Assembly: GCF_007747655.1 (NCBI RefSeq)
Contig: NZ_CP036274.1
Span: forward strand, 1,426,001 to 1,490,000
Direction: 5' to 3'
DNA from: Anatilimnocola aggregata
GTDB taxonomy: Bacteria > Planctomycetota > Planctomycetia > Pirellulales > Pirellulaceae
DNA length: 64,000 bases
Shown in pieces: positions 36,501 through 44,966 of the stretch (position 1 is the first letter of the stretch; every line of letters begins with the position of its first letter). Both the position numbers and the translations under genes were made by a program. The notes below the pieces were generated by a model. That model was not told the origin of the DNA, made no database searches, and was given only the letters and a program-made list of their open reading frames with translations.

Positions 36501-36701
36501 GCCGAGATTGCCAAGAACCAGCAGCTTGAACAAAAGCTGCTCGGCATCATCAAAGGCAAAGAGGCCAAGCTGAGCAACGAAAGCTTCGTCGCCCGCGCGC
36601 CGGCCAACGTGGTGCAAGTCGAACGCGAAGCGCTCGAGGCAGCGCAAACACAATTGGCCGCGGTGAAGCAGACGCTGGAAGCACTCGCGAAGATGAAATA
36701 A
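33531..36701 (+). CDS. valS: valyl-tRNA synthetase
   Basis: 1056 residues, longer than the usual 880-950. Class I features: HIGH as P-P-P-N-V-T-G-A-L-H-L-G-H, and KMSKS as M-S-K-S-K-G-N. The CP1 editing domain has T-T-R-P-E-T-M-L-G-D-T-A-V-A. Two insertions account for the extra length: a charged coiled segment inside the editing region (about 245-300; K-A-E-A-E-L-R-E-R-L), and a zinc-ribbon-like F-E-C-P-H-C-Q-S ... A-C-T-K-C-S-K module after KMSKS (about 680-710). The C-terminal Q-L-A-A-V-K-Q-T-L-E-A-L-A-K-M-K coiled coil is normal. Its last 69 coding bases recur downstream of the next gene. Confidence 0.95.
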   Translation: MSSTFSPESIPNRFDFAETQSRIYAQWEASRAFHAEPPTGKDPSKGPYSIVIPPPNVTGALHLGHALNNTLQDAQIRMHRMMGYNTLWMPGTDHAGIATQAVVEKRIREEEKLSRHDLGRDELVRRIWEWKDKSEKRILSQLKGMGCSCDWERVRFTLDDQCAAAVRQTFFNLFKDGKIYRGKRLVNWDTFLQTAVSDDEVFQETVKGKFYHFRYEVIGPQQGEPKFVTIATTRPETMLGDTAVAVHPDPARAVDKAEAELRERLAKAPAKEQEGIQAQIDNIVTRRQELLPQLITLRDMAKAGRKLMLPLVNREIPLVADEWAKPELGTGCVKITPAHDPNDYLVGQRQKLPMINILKPDGTLNSEAGPYQGLTIQKARMKVVADLDELGLLGDVDDREIELPHSDRSKTPIEPYLADQWFVKMDQLAQSAMDAVTDGRVKIFPERYAKSYLDWLGEKRDWPVSRQLWWGHRIPVWTKQYDQLDAQTTEFATDKDSKASPLKSNLLFLSAEENAKVRIQQSTDVSTGERYRHVSVMPGEHLIESKLVEKGFVQDPDVLDTWFSSALWPHSTLGWPQQTKELEYYYPTSTLITSRDIITLWVARMVLTGLSNVGEIPFHEVFIHPKILDGYGETMSKSKGNGVDPLDVIEKFGADSLRFGLAQLTTETQDVRMPVQFECPHCQSLVDQTLKNRILPRVACTKCSKEFSTQWANRPEDIALPRAPVVSERFEVARNFMNKLWNAARFSLMNLNGYEEGSRLKPELQLGELAMEDRWLISRLATVTGEVTSALQTYKYADATKALYDFAWDDFCSFYVEITKARLQDPVAKPICQRVLAHTLDVLLRLLHPLMPFVTEEIWQNLGKIAPVRGLDKPEQAAAMCITAPWPEMNKAHQDPTTEARFATFQAALGALREIRSRQNIAMKSPIEFSVTCSAETAALLTPMLPYLQSMANAKPIEMGPQATAPANHSKAALPGMDIYVDLKDFIDVQAEIAKNQQLEQKLLGIIKGKEAKLSNESFVARAPANVVQVEREALEAAQTQLAAVKQTLEALAKMK

Positions 36702-37648
36702 GCGGACACAGGCTGAAAGATTAAATGCGCGACGAAAGCCTAATTCCACTTGCCGCCATGCGAGCCATGGAAACTATTATTCGCCTTGGCGAGGCACCGG
36801 TCATCAACGTGGTCGGTGTAATCACGGGCGAGGATGTTAGCGGAATTCGGGTGAATCAGCAGGAAAAGTTAACACTGCTCTTCGCCCTCAATCCGTGGCG
36901 CGAGTGCGAAGGTCCGGTGCAATCAAGAACACTGCAGATTCGTCAGGCCGTTACCGACGAAGAGTTTAATCGACTGAGTAGTTTGTTGCGCCGTCATTCT
37001 GTAGTTCAGTTGCGTGCCCGAGTTATCGACGATCCTGAATTGGATGAGGCACAAGGTCTGCTCGAATCATTCGTCTCGACCGATGTCGCGGATGATACGC
37101 TCGGTCAATGTGCTGACGATATGCGAGTCTCCGATGCGTTCGAAGATGAACAGTTCGGCAACTTCTTCCTCGATCGAGGCGGTGATACCTTCACGGCGGA
37201 TGTCGACTGGAACGGCGAGGAAATCGAGTTATCGATATCTGGCCGTCAGAGGTCCGCTTCTGCGAATGCACTCCAGCAAGCGCGGCGACTCTGGAGCAAT
37301 GTGGCAGCCTGGGATGACCGAGTGCGCGACTTTGCAGCCGAAAGTCTGCTGCCAATCAAGAACTCTACCTGGCGAGGGATACATGAACCCAAACTTTCGG
37401 CAAGGGAGTTTCGCAGCCATCTCACGCTGAATAACGTGTTTGTTGCCGACGATGGAGAGTTCCTCTTTCAATTCGATGACGGGGGCATGTTTCAGGGGAA
37501 CGTCATCGTGGTGCGAGGCTACATAGACCAAGGACTGCTCGAAGCAGATCTTGCTGGCTGACGTTCGATGTTCGCGATGCTCGACGCCGCTAAAGCACAA
37601 TTAGCCGCGGTGAAACAGGCACTGGAAGCACTCGCGAAGATGAAGTGA
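36633..37648. repeat. direct repeat: valS 3' end (36633-36701) copied at 37580-37648
   Basis: The 69 bases coding the last residues and stop of valS recur at 37580-37648 at about 84% identity, in the same orientation and still open in frame. Most differences are at third codon positions (for example GAG/GAC, TTG/TTA, TAA/TGA), so the copy keeps coding for the same peptide. The repeats bracket the DUF2262-like gene exactly. This is the pattern left when an element carrying a copy of a gene's 3' end inserts there. Confidence 0.8.
36725..37561 (+). CDS. DUF2262-like protein, inserted after valS
   Basis: 278 residues, no signal peptide. The C-terminal half matches the DUF2262 pattern: N-F-F-L-D-R-G-G-D-T-F-T-A-D-V-D-W-N-G-E-E-I-E-L, then R-D-F-A-A-E-S-L-L-P-I-K-N and E-F-L-F-Q-F-D-D-G-G-M-F-Q-G-N-V-I-V-V-R-G. 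The N-terminal half has no domain I can name. Codon use is less GC-biased at third positions than valS (for example TTG and GAT more often), consistent with transfer. The gene starts 24 bases after valS and is followed by the second copy of the valS 3' end. DUF2262 proteins have no known function; some related families occur in toxin/immunity settings. Confidence 0.7.
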   Translation: MRDESLIPLAAMRAMETIIRLGEAPVINVVGVITGEDVSGIRVNQQEKLTLLFALNPWRECEGPVQSRTLQIRQAVTDEEFNRLSSLLRRHSVVQLRARVIDDPELDEAQGLLESFVSTDVADDTLGQCADDMRVSDAFEDEQFGNFFLDRGGDTFTADVDWNGEEIELSISGRQRSASANALQQARRLWSNVAAWDDRVRDFAAESLLPIKNSTWRGIHEPKLSAREFRSHLTLNNVFVADDGEFLFQFDDGGMFQGNVIVVRGYIDQGLLEADLAG

Positions 37649-37653
37649 GGGAA

Positions 37654-37741
37654 ATGCAGGATTCAGAACGTAGAAGGCAGAATGAAGGCAGGAAAAACAT
37701 TCTTTGGCTTCATTCTGCCTTCTGCATCCTCACTTCTGCAT
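37654..37741. repeat. inverted repeat related to the 18.2 kb element
   Basis: Arms 37654-37687 and 37708-37741 pair at both ends (ATGCAG outside, AGAAGGCAGAATGAAG inside) with a diverged middle of about twelve bases. The inner arm sequence AGAAGGCAGAATGAA is shared with the 31-bp perfect inverted repeat at 18242-18319, so these are two members of one family. It begins six bases after the duplicated valS end. Confidence 0.75.
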
Positions 37742-37824
37742 TGACCAACAAAGTCGGCCAGGAGTTTGACGTCCTGGCCGAGCTTATTCGGGAATCACGA
37801 GAGGACGAATCGTCCTCTCAATGA

Positions 37825-38181
37825 CTAGCCACGGAGGCCTGGCTTGAGGCGCTTCTGGATGTCGGTCTCGAGCACGCCGAAGACGGCTTCGTGACGTTGA
37901 ACCGACAGCGACAGAGCGTGCAGCAGACGCTTGGCGGTGAAGTAGTTCACGATCACGCGCTGGGTCACCGGAATCGGCTTGCTGGGAATGCCGACTGGCT
38001 GTGGGTTCAGACCGAAATCGATGATCAGTTCTTCAGGCGAACCGGTCACGCGGCAGAAGTTCGAGTACGAAGCGGTGACGTGATGATCGTCCACTTCGAC
38101 CTGGACTGCTTGCTGCTGTTGAACGGGGGCGGCGGCGGCTGCTTCTGGGGCTTGGCCTTCTGCGGGATTCTCTACTGACAT
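37825..38181 (-). CDS. DUF3467 domain protein
   Basis: 118 residues from the preferred ATG at 38181. An N-terminal Ala/Gln/Pro stretch (P-V-Q-Q-Q-Q-A-V) precedes the conserved DUF3467 core V-D-D-H-H-V-T-A-S-Y-S-N-F-C-R-V-T-G-S-P-E-E-L, then D-F-G-L-N-P-Q-P and I-V-N-Y-F-T-A-K-R-L-L. The family is short, soluble, widely distributed and uncharacterised. It lies 246 bases downstream of the M50 peptidase cluster on the same strand and may or may not belong to that unit. I saw no terminator in the gap. Confidence 0.8.
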   Translation of the reverse strand: MSVENPAEGQAPEAAAAAPVQQQQAVQVEVDDHHVTASYSNFCRVTGSPEELIIDFGLNPQPVGIPSKPIPVTQRVIVNYFTAKRLLHALSLSVQRHEAVFGVLETDIQKRLKPGLRG

Positions 38182-38427
38182 GCTGAAAATTCTCCTGGCC
38201 GCTGAGTGCGGCAACCGTGTGCGTGGCTTCTTCAAAGGCCACAAACCCTAACGAACGACGAGAACGGCTCGGACGGCAACATTCTGAAGGCAATGTTGCT
38301 GGAAATGTCCTGCCGATAAAGACTCAAAGTCTGCAAACACTCGGGTGCAACTTCTCAGCTGGTTTTGACGCCACTTGAGCCTCGTCGCACCCCAAATCTA
38401 GCCTATGCTTCTCCCGCAAGCGGCTGC

Positions 38428-40674
38428 TTACAGGTCAAAATGGAACGTCTTCGCCACGTACCGATAGACGCGGCTACTGATTGGTTGCCATCCTGTGTAT
38501 ATTCGCGCCTGTCCTTGCATTCCCACCTGGATGTCTCCATCCAGATCTTTCAGCGGCGCTCGCACCGGATAGGACGAACTTAACGGTCGTGTCGCGCCAC
38601 TGGGGTCGGTCACTGTTTCCAGTCGCCCGCCCACGCGGCTCGACAGGGCGGGATTCACCGCCTTCATTTCGTTGGCACCGATCTCGGCAACGTACGACTC
38701 ATAGGCCCGCCGCGTGTACGAATCGAGCAGCAGTCGCACCTTGTCGGGCTCAGGTCCCGAGCGAACCAGATCGATATAAGCCTGATCGACGATGAGCACT
38801 GCTTCGAGATCCTGCGGATCGCCGATCTGGCAGATCAAATCGGTCGGCATGATCGGCGCGCCTTGGTTCTTCGCTTGGAACGGATGGCCCGTCCAAGAGG
38901 CCAGCCTGTCGCGCGATTCTTCCGCCTTGGCTTCGCGGGTCGGCGGCGGAATCACAATCCCGGCTCGAGGGGCGCGAATCGTCAGGCGGTCGTACTCGCG
39001 TTGCTTGTCTTCAAACTGCTTGCGGGCCGCGGCGAGGACTTCCTCAGCCGTTTCGAGTTGGTCGACGGCAGCCGAATCAGTGAAGCGAAGCGTGTTGAGG
39101 TTTTCGCGGGCCTCTTTGGCAGCCAGGTAGCGGCCTTCAAGTCGCTTGAGTTCCAGTTCCAGATCGGGATTGTGCAGTCGTAGCAGGGGTTGATCTTTTT
39201 GCACCTTGGCACCCGGTTTGACGAATACTTCGGCAACCTGGCCCGCTTCGGCCGAAAAGACCTGGGCCGCATCGTGCGCCTGCACTTCGAACGTGCTGGT
39301 GACCGAGTACGGCAGCGGCACAAAGAAGATGGCCGCCACGACCGCAACCACCACACAGGCAGTCGCGATGACGCGTTCTTTTTTCACTTTGTGCATCCTT
39401 CCGGGTGTGTAGAAAAACTTGGCGATGCCCCAAATGGGCTGCACAACCAGGCCAAAAAAGCCTGAGAGGGCAATGAGCTGGCCGATGATCTTCAGGCCAT
39501 AGGGCTCGAACACGCTGTTGAGGAAAAACAGAATCGAGAAGACCACGACCCAGCGATATAAGGCCGAGGCCACGGTGTATAAGCCAAAGATGAAGCGATT
39601 TCCCTGCGGCAAAAACGGGTTCTCGGCCTGTTCGATGCCGAGGCACAAATCGATCATGAACCGCTTCAGCACTTCCTTGGCTTTTTGCTGCAAGTTCGGA
39701 ATCTCGAGCAAGTCCATCAGGATGTAGTAACCGTCGAAACGTAACAGCGGATTGCCATTGAAGACGACGGTACTGACCGAGCAGATGAACATCACACTCA
39801 GCGCCACGTGATTGAGCAAGCCCGGCGCACTGAACCACCAAATGAACGTCGCAATCGACGCGAGCACCAACTCGACGTACATTCCCGCCGCACCGATGGC
39901 TGCGCGGGCCCACTTGTTGGGCAACATCCACGAGTCGGACACGTTGCAATACAAAGCGGGCGTAAAGACCAGGAGCATCGCCCCCAGTTCGTGACATTCG
40001 CCGCCAAAGTGTTTGCACGACAGCCCGTGGCCGAACTCGTGCAGCACCTTCACCGTGCCCATCACAATCGCCAGGATGAACCAGTTCCGCGGTCCGAAGA
40101 ACTCGTGGAAGGCTGGCAGTCGGGCAGTGAATTGATCGAACTGCACCACCACCAGCGATAGGGCGGCGAGGCCGATGCCCAGGTTGATGAACAGGGCGGT
40201 CCAAGTGAAGAACCACCAGGTGTATTTGTAGAGCCAGTTGAGAAACCGCTCGGGATCGACGCCGCGAAAGCGGAGCGCGAAGACATTGGCCAGCTTGCCC
40301 ATGAATTCGCGATGCTTTTTTTCGTCGCGCCGCTTCTTCAGGGCTCGTCCTTGGCCGGGCGATTCGCTGATGACCAGCCCGCTACGGTGCAACATGCCGA
40401 CGAACTGGAGCAAATCGGTGTACGTAATCTTTTGCGGAGCGAATTGGCTCTCGAATTGTTCTTTGATCGTCTCCAGGCTGGTGAGCCCGTCGAGCATGCA
40501 CAAAATTGCATACTCTTCTTCGTGGAATCGAAAGTAGTTCAGCCCAACGGGTTCTTTGATGACCCAGAACGTCTGTCCGCGATAGCGGTGCCGCCGCGCT
40601 TGCAGGTCGGGGCGCATGCGCAGCAGCAACGGCCGAGACGTGCTGCTAACGAGGCTTTCTGCAAGGGTGGCCAT
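38428..40674 (-). CDS. PqqD-like / M50 site-2-type metalloprotease / HlyD-domain membrane protein
   Basis: 748 residues. An N-terminal small domain (about 25-105: Y-F-R-F-H-E-E-E-Y-A-I-L-C-M-L-D-G-L) resembles PqqD-type winged-helix modules that bind peptides in RiPP pathways. Then come several membrane segments with the M50 zinc motif H-E-F-G-H-G (212-217) and the second motif N-G-N-P-L-L-R-F-D-G-Y-Y (306-317), the catalytic pair of site-2 intramembrane metalloproteases. The C-terminal third is a HlyD/RND-adaptor-type beta and coiled-coil region (Q-V-A-E-V-F-V-K-P-G-A-K-V). This matches the putative peptide zinc metalloprotease (YydH-like) architecture. It is the last gene of the HlyD cluster, 66 bases after the adaptor gene. 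Confidence 0.85.
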   Translation of the reverse strand: MATLAESLVSSTSRPLLLRMRPDLQARRHRYRGQTFWVIKEPVGLNYFRFHEEEYAILCMLDGLTSLETIKEQFESQFAPQKITYTDLLQFVGMLHRSGLVISESPGQGRALKKRRDEKKHREFMGKLANVFALRFRGVDPERFLNWLYKYTWWFFTWTALFINLGIGLAALSLVVVQFDQFTARLPAFHEFFGPRNWFILAIVMGTVKVLHEFGHGLSCKHFGGECHELGAMLLVFTPALYCNVSDSWMLPNKWARAAIGAAGMYVELVLASIATFIWWFSAPGLLNHVALSVMFICSVSTVVFNGNPLLRFDGYYILMDLLEIPNLQQKAKEVLKRFMIDLCLGIEQAENPFLPQGNRFIFGLYTVASALYRWVVVFSILFFLNSVFEPYGLKIIGQLIALSGFFGLVVQPIWGIAKFFYTPGRMHKVKKERVIATACVVVAVVAAIFFVPLPYSVTSTFEVQAHDAAQVFSAEAGQVAEVFVKPGAKVQKDQPLLRLHNPDLELELKRLEGRYLAAKEARENLNTLRFTDSAAVDQLETAEEVLAAARKQFEDKQREYDRLTIRAPRAGIVIPPPTREAKAEESRDRLASWTGHPFQAKNQGAPIMPTDLICQIGDPQDLEAVLIVDQAYIDLVRSGPEPDKVRLLLDSYTRRAYESYVAEIGANEMKAVNPALSSRVGGRLETVTDPSGATRPLSSSYPVRAPLKDLDGDIQVGMQGQARIYTGWQPISSRVYRYVAKTFHFDL

Positions 40675-40681
40675 GATGGAA

Positions 40682-40713
40682 GGGGCTAGGGACTAGGGGC
40701 TAGGGGCTAGAGA
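40682..40713. repeat. short GGGGCTAGGGACTAG tandem tract
   Basis: Between the adaptor stop and the M50 start lies a run of imperfect GGGGCTAG/GGGACTAG units (40682-40713). Such tracts are prone to slippage. On the minus strand it reads CTAGCCCC repeats just before the peptidase start. Function unknown. Confidence 0.6.
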
Positions 40714-40740
40714 CCGGAGAAGGACAACGGCACTTCAGGA

Positions 40741-42282
40741 CTAACGAGGTGGAATGGTGTTTGGGTTGCGGCGTGGGACGGGCGGGCTGCTGGGATTAGC
40801 AACCCCTGAGATGGCCGGACGAGGCTGCGCGGGACGGGCCGGCGCGGCAGTCGATGCAGGCTGCGTTGGTGCCGGTCGTGGGGCCACGGTACTTGGTGTG
40901 GTTGTCATGGGACGTACTGCAGGAGCGGTGTTGCTGGGCGGAGCCAGGCTCGGCCGAGTCGCGGCAGGTACGGGAGCAGGTACGGGAGCAGGTGCCACCG
41001 GTGCGGGGCTTACAGCTGGGGGCGATTCTGGCCTGAGCGATTCGATCGTCGCCGGTGCAGGGGCAGGAACCAGAGCGTTTTCAGTTGTCGGTGCTTCTGC
41101 TGGGGCAGCTTCGGTGCGCGGACCAAAGGCTGGCAAAGCCGAAGCGGGAGCAGCGGCCGGGGAGGAAGCAGGTGCCACTGCTGCAGGTGCCGCTTCGAGA
41201 GTTGGCGGAGCTTCCCGTTCTGGGGCGGGAAGTTTGGCAGCGGCGATGTTGATTCGCAACTCGGCCGAAGCACCGGGTTGAATCACCCAGTGGCCATCGA
41301 CAAATTGATTATCGACGTCGGCCCAAATCCGGTACTGACGATTCTGTCCCGAGCCTTCGATGATTGGGCTGGCGTAGTCGACTCGCCCTTCGAGTTCGAC
41401 CTTTCGATTGCCCGGCAGATCGACAAGCACCTTCACCGGCTTACCTTCGACGTCGTTGCGGCCGCCATCGTTGGCATAGACAAAGCCTTCGACTCGCACG
41501 CGATCGAGCCGAACCAGACGCAGAACGGGATCGCCGGGCTGCACCCATTCACCCTCGTGCTTGTAGACTTCAACCACCTGGCCTTGAATGGGCGAAACGA
41601 TCTTCTTCTTGCTGAGTTCGACGGTCGTGGCATCGAGTTGAGCCTGCTTCATCACGGCAGTCAAACCGGCAACGACATTGTCGGTCTTGGCGACTGCAAT
41701 CTGCGCCAGTGAACGCTCCCATTGAAACTTGGCCCGGCGTACTTCCTGTGTAGAGATCGCGCCCGGATTGCGAACCTTGAGATCTTGGGCCGATTCATAT
41801 TCAGCCAGTGCGACATCGCGGCCTTTTTCGGCAGCTTCGATTTCGGCCTTGCTGTTGGCTTGCTCGGTGGCTGCATCCAGCTCCCCCTGAGCGATGCGTT
41901 GCTTAGCGAGCGTATCGCGATCGTCGATTTGACCGAGAATCACATTCGCTTGCACAAGTTCGCCACCGCGAACAAAAACCTTGGTCAAACTGCCAGCATC
42001 GCGGGCCGGGACTTTCACATCGTCGATAACAGTCACCAGACCATAGGGGACCGCAATTTCGCCCTGCTGCAATTGGCGCGGGCTAGTGCTGGTTGTTGCC
42101 GTCGCAGTGTAAGGTGCCGCGGGGGCAAAATTCGGAGCTGCCGCCGGAGCAGCGGGGGCAAATGCGCCCGGTGCTGGGGCAAAGGTGCGCGGCGGAGCAG
42201 GCTGCTGAGCACCCGCTTGCACGAGCCAACCAATCGCCACCACGCCAACTGTGCCAGCCAGGTATTTGGGAATGTGTTTCAC
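40741..42282 (-). CDS. HlyD-family periplasmic adaptor with Pro/Ala-rich C-terminal tail
   Basis: About 513 residues. The start is placed at GTG 42282, which has AAGGA seven bases upstream; earlier in-frame methionines lack a site. An N-terminal membrane anchor (Y-L-A-G-T-V-G-V-V-A-I-G-W-L-V) is followed by a lipoyl/biotinyl-type beta segment (V-P-A-R-D-A-G-S-L-T-K-V-F-V-R-G-G-E-L-V), a long coiled-coil hairpin and a return strand (I-V-S-P-I-Q-G-Q-V-V-E-V-Y-K-H-E-G). The last ~165 residues are Pro/Ala-rich. Adaptors of this kind bridge inner-membrane transporters to an outer-membrane channel, but neither partner is encoded nearby. Middle gene of the cluster. Confidence 0.85.
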   Translation of the reverse strand: MKHIPKYLAGTVGVVAIGWLVQAGAQQPAPPRTFAPAPGAFAPAAPAAAPNFAPAAPYTATATTSTSPRQLQQGEIAVPYGLVTVIDDVKVPARDAGSLTKVFVRGGELVQANVILGQIDDRDTLAKQRIAQGELDAATEQANSKAEIEAAEKGRDVALAEYESAQDLKVRNPGAISTQEVRRAKFQWERSLAQIAVAKTDNVVAGLTAVMKQAQLDATTVELSKKKIVSPIQGQVVEVYKHEGEWVQPGDPVLRLVRLDRVRVEGFVYANDGGRNDVEGKPVKVLVDLPGNRKVELEGRVDYASPIIEGSGQNRQYRIWADVDNQFVDGHWVIQPGASAELRINIAAAKLPAPEREAPPTLEAAPAAVAPASSPAAAPASALPAFGPRTEAAPAEAPTTENALVPAPAPATIESLRPESPPAVSPAPVAPAPVPAPVPAATRPSLAPPSNTAPAVRPMTTTPSTVAPRPAPTQPASTAAPARPAQPRPAISGVANPSSPPVPRRNPNTIPPR

Positions 42283-42382
42283 GAGTGAATCCTTTGAACT
42301 GCAGCCGCGGTTTGTACTTCGAGTTGCAGCTGGAAGTTTGTCGCCGGCTGCGAGAGTTAAGTTCCGAATAGCCGGTCGCGAA

Positions 42383-44425
42383 TTACCAGAAGAGGAGGTT
42401 TGCTTCGACGTATTCCCAAGCTTCGTGGAAGAGCGCCCAACCGAGCACGGTATCGCCACAATCGACGTGAGCCGTGACACTCGCACCCGGACGGGCCGTT
42501 TCGATGCGCAGGTCTTTCGGATCGGTCTTCACTCGCACGCGGACCATGTGCCCCTGCTGTTCGTGTGGTTCGGCCATCCAGTGCACGTCCTGCACGGTGC
42601 CGTAGTGGCTGGTGCCGGGCTCAGTCATCAAGATGTAGTCGACCTTAACGGGCTGGCCTGGATTCTTTGCGCGGTGCTTCACCAGGTGACTCACGCGGCG
42701 TTCTGGCATGTAGAGCTCGAGTTCCCAGTCGGTGTTCTCGGCAGCCACCGTCAGCAGGACCTGGCCGGTTTCCACCGGGCGATTCATCAGCTGGCGTTTG
42801 GCATCCCAGGTGATGACGCGACCTTTGATTGGACTGCGAACGGTGAGTTTCTCCTCGCGACCGAGGAGCAAATCGTACTGCGCCTTCAAGCTGCGGATTT
42901 CGACTTCCACCGAAGATTGGTCCGCCTGATCGCGGGCCCGTTCTTGCGGCGTGGTGGGGTTGCTGGTGTTGGTCAATCGTTGACGAATGGCGTTCAGTTG
43001 TTCGTTCTTGGCCCGCAGTTCGCCGTCGACTCGTTTCATCTCCTGCTGCAATTCGTCGCTGCGGAGAACAACCAGCGTTTGACCAGCCTCGACCAGCGAG
43101 TTGTTATCGACGAGTACTTCCTGCACAACCGTCCGCTCGGGCACAAAGACGTGATTACTGACCACCGGCTGCAATGAGCCAGTCGCAGTCATGTTGAAAT
43201 CCCACGGAATGATGAACAGGGCCAGCAGCACCGCCAGGACTGCGCCACCAATCGTGAGCGTCTTGGGCAGGTTGCGAGCATGGACCATTGCCTGCGAATG
43301 GCCAATGGCTTTCCAAACCGGCATCAAAAAGAGCGTGTTGTGCTCGATCGAATTCGAAAGAGCGCGGGCGCTATGTTCGAAGACCAGATCCAACCGAGGA
43401 TCGAGCACCTGGCGCGGAATTTCGCTTTCGATCTGTTCGACAATCAGCACGCCGATGATTGCGCCCAAGGCTTGTGACGATTCACCGGTGGCATTCGCGA
43501 CCCCCGTTTCGACCGAGCGAGGCTTCCGCAGCGGCAGCACGGTGAGTGACTTGGTGTACGAATGATCGACGTATTCTTCGAGAGCTTCTTCGATCTGCGG
43601 CGGCATGTCCTCGGTCGAACCCATGTACCACAGCGGTTCGCCCGAAGCGGCCACGCGTGTGGCGAGCGTGCCGAGCATCGTCATCACGTTCGAGCGCGAG
43701 TCGACGGTGTCTTGTCCGCTGACCGCTTCGACAAAGCACTTGCCACCCTTCTTGATGGCAACGCTCACACGATCGACACCCAGCAAGCGGCGACCTTCGT
43801 TCACTATCGTGTAACACGTGTCGCGCAGATCGAGGCTCTCGTGGACGCTGCGGGAGAATTGATCAGCTTCGCTCCAAAGCGAGTGCTTGTCGGTGAGTTG
43901 TCCCAGCTTGCGGTTTTTGAACCACTCCGCCGAGATGTCGCACATCTGCTTGAGGAAGTTCAAATAACCGCGCTGTGTGTTCGGCTGCGTATCGGGCCGC
44001 TGAAAAATCTCGATGAGCCCTTCGACGGACCCATCATGACCCAGCGGCGAAACGACCATCAACTGCCGCGTGGGATTGCCGCCGAGTCGCTCGTCGCCGG
44101 CGCTCGAGAGGGGCGGAATGAGTTGGGGTTGATTCGTGTTGACGATGTACTCGAGCAACTTTGAGTGCTTGGTTGCGTCTTCGCTCTCGGCGTCCATCAA
44201 CGTCGGACTGATGTTCACCTGATAGGCGAGCGTGGGCTTCTTTCCCTCGCCCAGCACCCACACCGCGCCACCAACGGCCGCGAGGGCACCAATCACGCGC
44301 TGCAAGAACGCTGCGTAAAACTCATCCGGCGAAAGATCGCTCTTCGACAGCTGTTGAATTTCACCAACCAGCCCACGGATCTGCTGCTTGGTTTTCTCGA
44401 TCGTGTCGGAGTTCAGTTGCGACAT
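42383..44425 (-). CDS. GAF-GAF-HlyD membrane protein
   Basis: About 680 residues. The cytoplasmic N-terminal ~400 residues hold two GAF-like domains (D-E-F-Y-A-A-F-L-Q-R-V-I-G-A-L-A-A-V; R-D-T-C-Y-T-I-V-N-E-G-R-R-L-L-G-V). A single membrane segment follows (L-T-I-G-G-A-V-L-A-V-L-L-A-L-F-I-I), then a periplasmic HlyD-type adaptor: V-V-Q-E-V-L-V-D-N-N-S-L-V-E-A-G-Q, coiled coil, and V-R-S-P-I-K-G-R-V. GAF domains usually bind small molecules, so the fusion would couple a cytoplasmic signal to an envelope adaptor. The start may be 44425 or 44515; neither has a ribosome site. First of the three HlyD-type genes, 101 bases before the next. Confidence 0.85.
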   Translation of the reverse strand: MSQLNSDTIEKTKQQIRGLVGEIQQLSKSDLSPDEFYAAFLQRVIGALAAVGGAVWVLGEGKKPTLAYQVNISPTLMDAESEDATKHSKLLEYIVNTNQPQLIPPLSSAGDERLGGNPTRQLMVVSPLGHDGSVEGLIEIFQRPDTQPNTQRGYLNFLKQMCDISAEWFKNRKLGQLTDKHSLWSEADQFSRSVHESLDLRDTCYTIVNEGRRLLGVDRVSVAIKKGGKCFVEAVSGQDTVDSRSNVMTMLGTLATRVAASGEPLWYMGSTEDMPPQIEEALEEYVDHSYTKSLTVLPLRKPRSVETGVANATGESSQALGAIIGVLIVEQIESEIPRQVLDPRLDLVFEHSARALSNSIEHNTLFLMPVWKAIGHSQAMVHARNLPKTLTIGGAVLAVLLALFIIPWDFNMTATGSLQPVVSNHVFVPERTVVQEVLVDNNSLVEAGQTLVVLRSDELQQEMKRVDGELRAKNEQLNAIRQRLTNTSNPTTPQERARDQADQSSVEVEIRSLKAQYDLLLGREEKLTVRSPIKGRVITWDAKRQLMNRPVETGQVLLTVAAENTDWELELYMPERRVSHLVKHRAKNPGQPVKVDYILMTEPGTSHYGTVQDVHWMAEPHEQQGHMVRVRVKTDPKDLRIETARPGASVTAHVDCGDTVLGWALFHEAWEYVEANLLFW

Positions 44426-44966
44426 AAGATCATCGTTTCTGACGGAGGACGGCGAAGCTGACCCGAACAGACTTTGATCTGCTCGCGGGCTGAGCTTGGG
44501 GGTGAAACGAGCCATCGTGGGGGCGACGACCGCTTCAATTACCTTGCTCGTTGTTCAATTCAATGTAAGTGGGGGCAACCGCAGGCTCAATGTTCTTGAC
44601 GTCGTTGTCCGCAAACCGAAACCAAATGTTCGCTGACCTTAACGTCCATGCCACTTGTAACGATTAGTTAACATTCACCACCCCATTTGCCTAAACGGCC
44701 GAAAACTCCCGCGGAGAGACTTTTCTGACAGCTCAAACAGGGGGCGGATGCGTATTTGCAAAACCTGTGCCCCGAACGAGGCGGCAGGCCTGTAGTCTAT
44801 CAACCGGATCGTAAATTCCTTACGACAGTTACCAATCCGCGGCAGGTGATGAGCAGTTGCGCGAACGGTAACTGACGTAATTGCTGCAGCGATGTTGCCA
44901 CCGTCGCAGCCTGATGTCTGTGGGCACCGCGGCGTTGCGTCGCGGCAACGGAGCGGATCGAGGGAA
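44426..44966. other. spacer between the SecA-like gene and the HlyD cluster
   Basis: About 450-540 bases, depending on which start of the GAF-HlyD gene is used. No gene is supported. Read on the minus strand it must hold either a promoter for the HlyD genes or a read-through leader. I could not define a strong -35/-10 pair or an intrinsic terminator. Confidence 0.35.
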
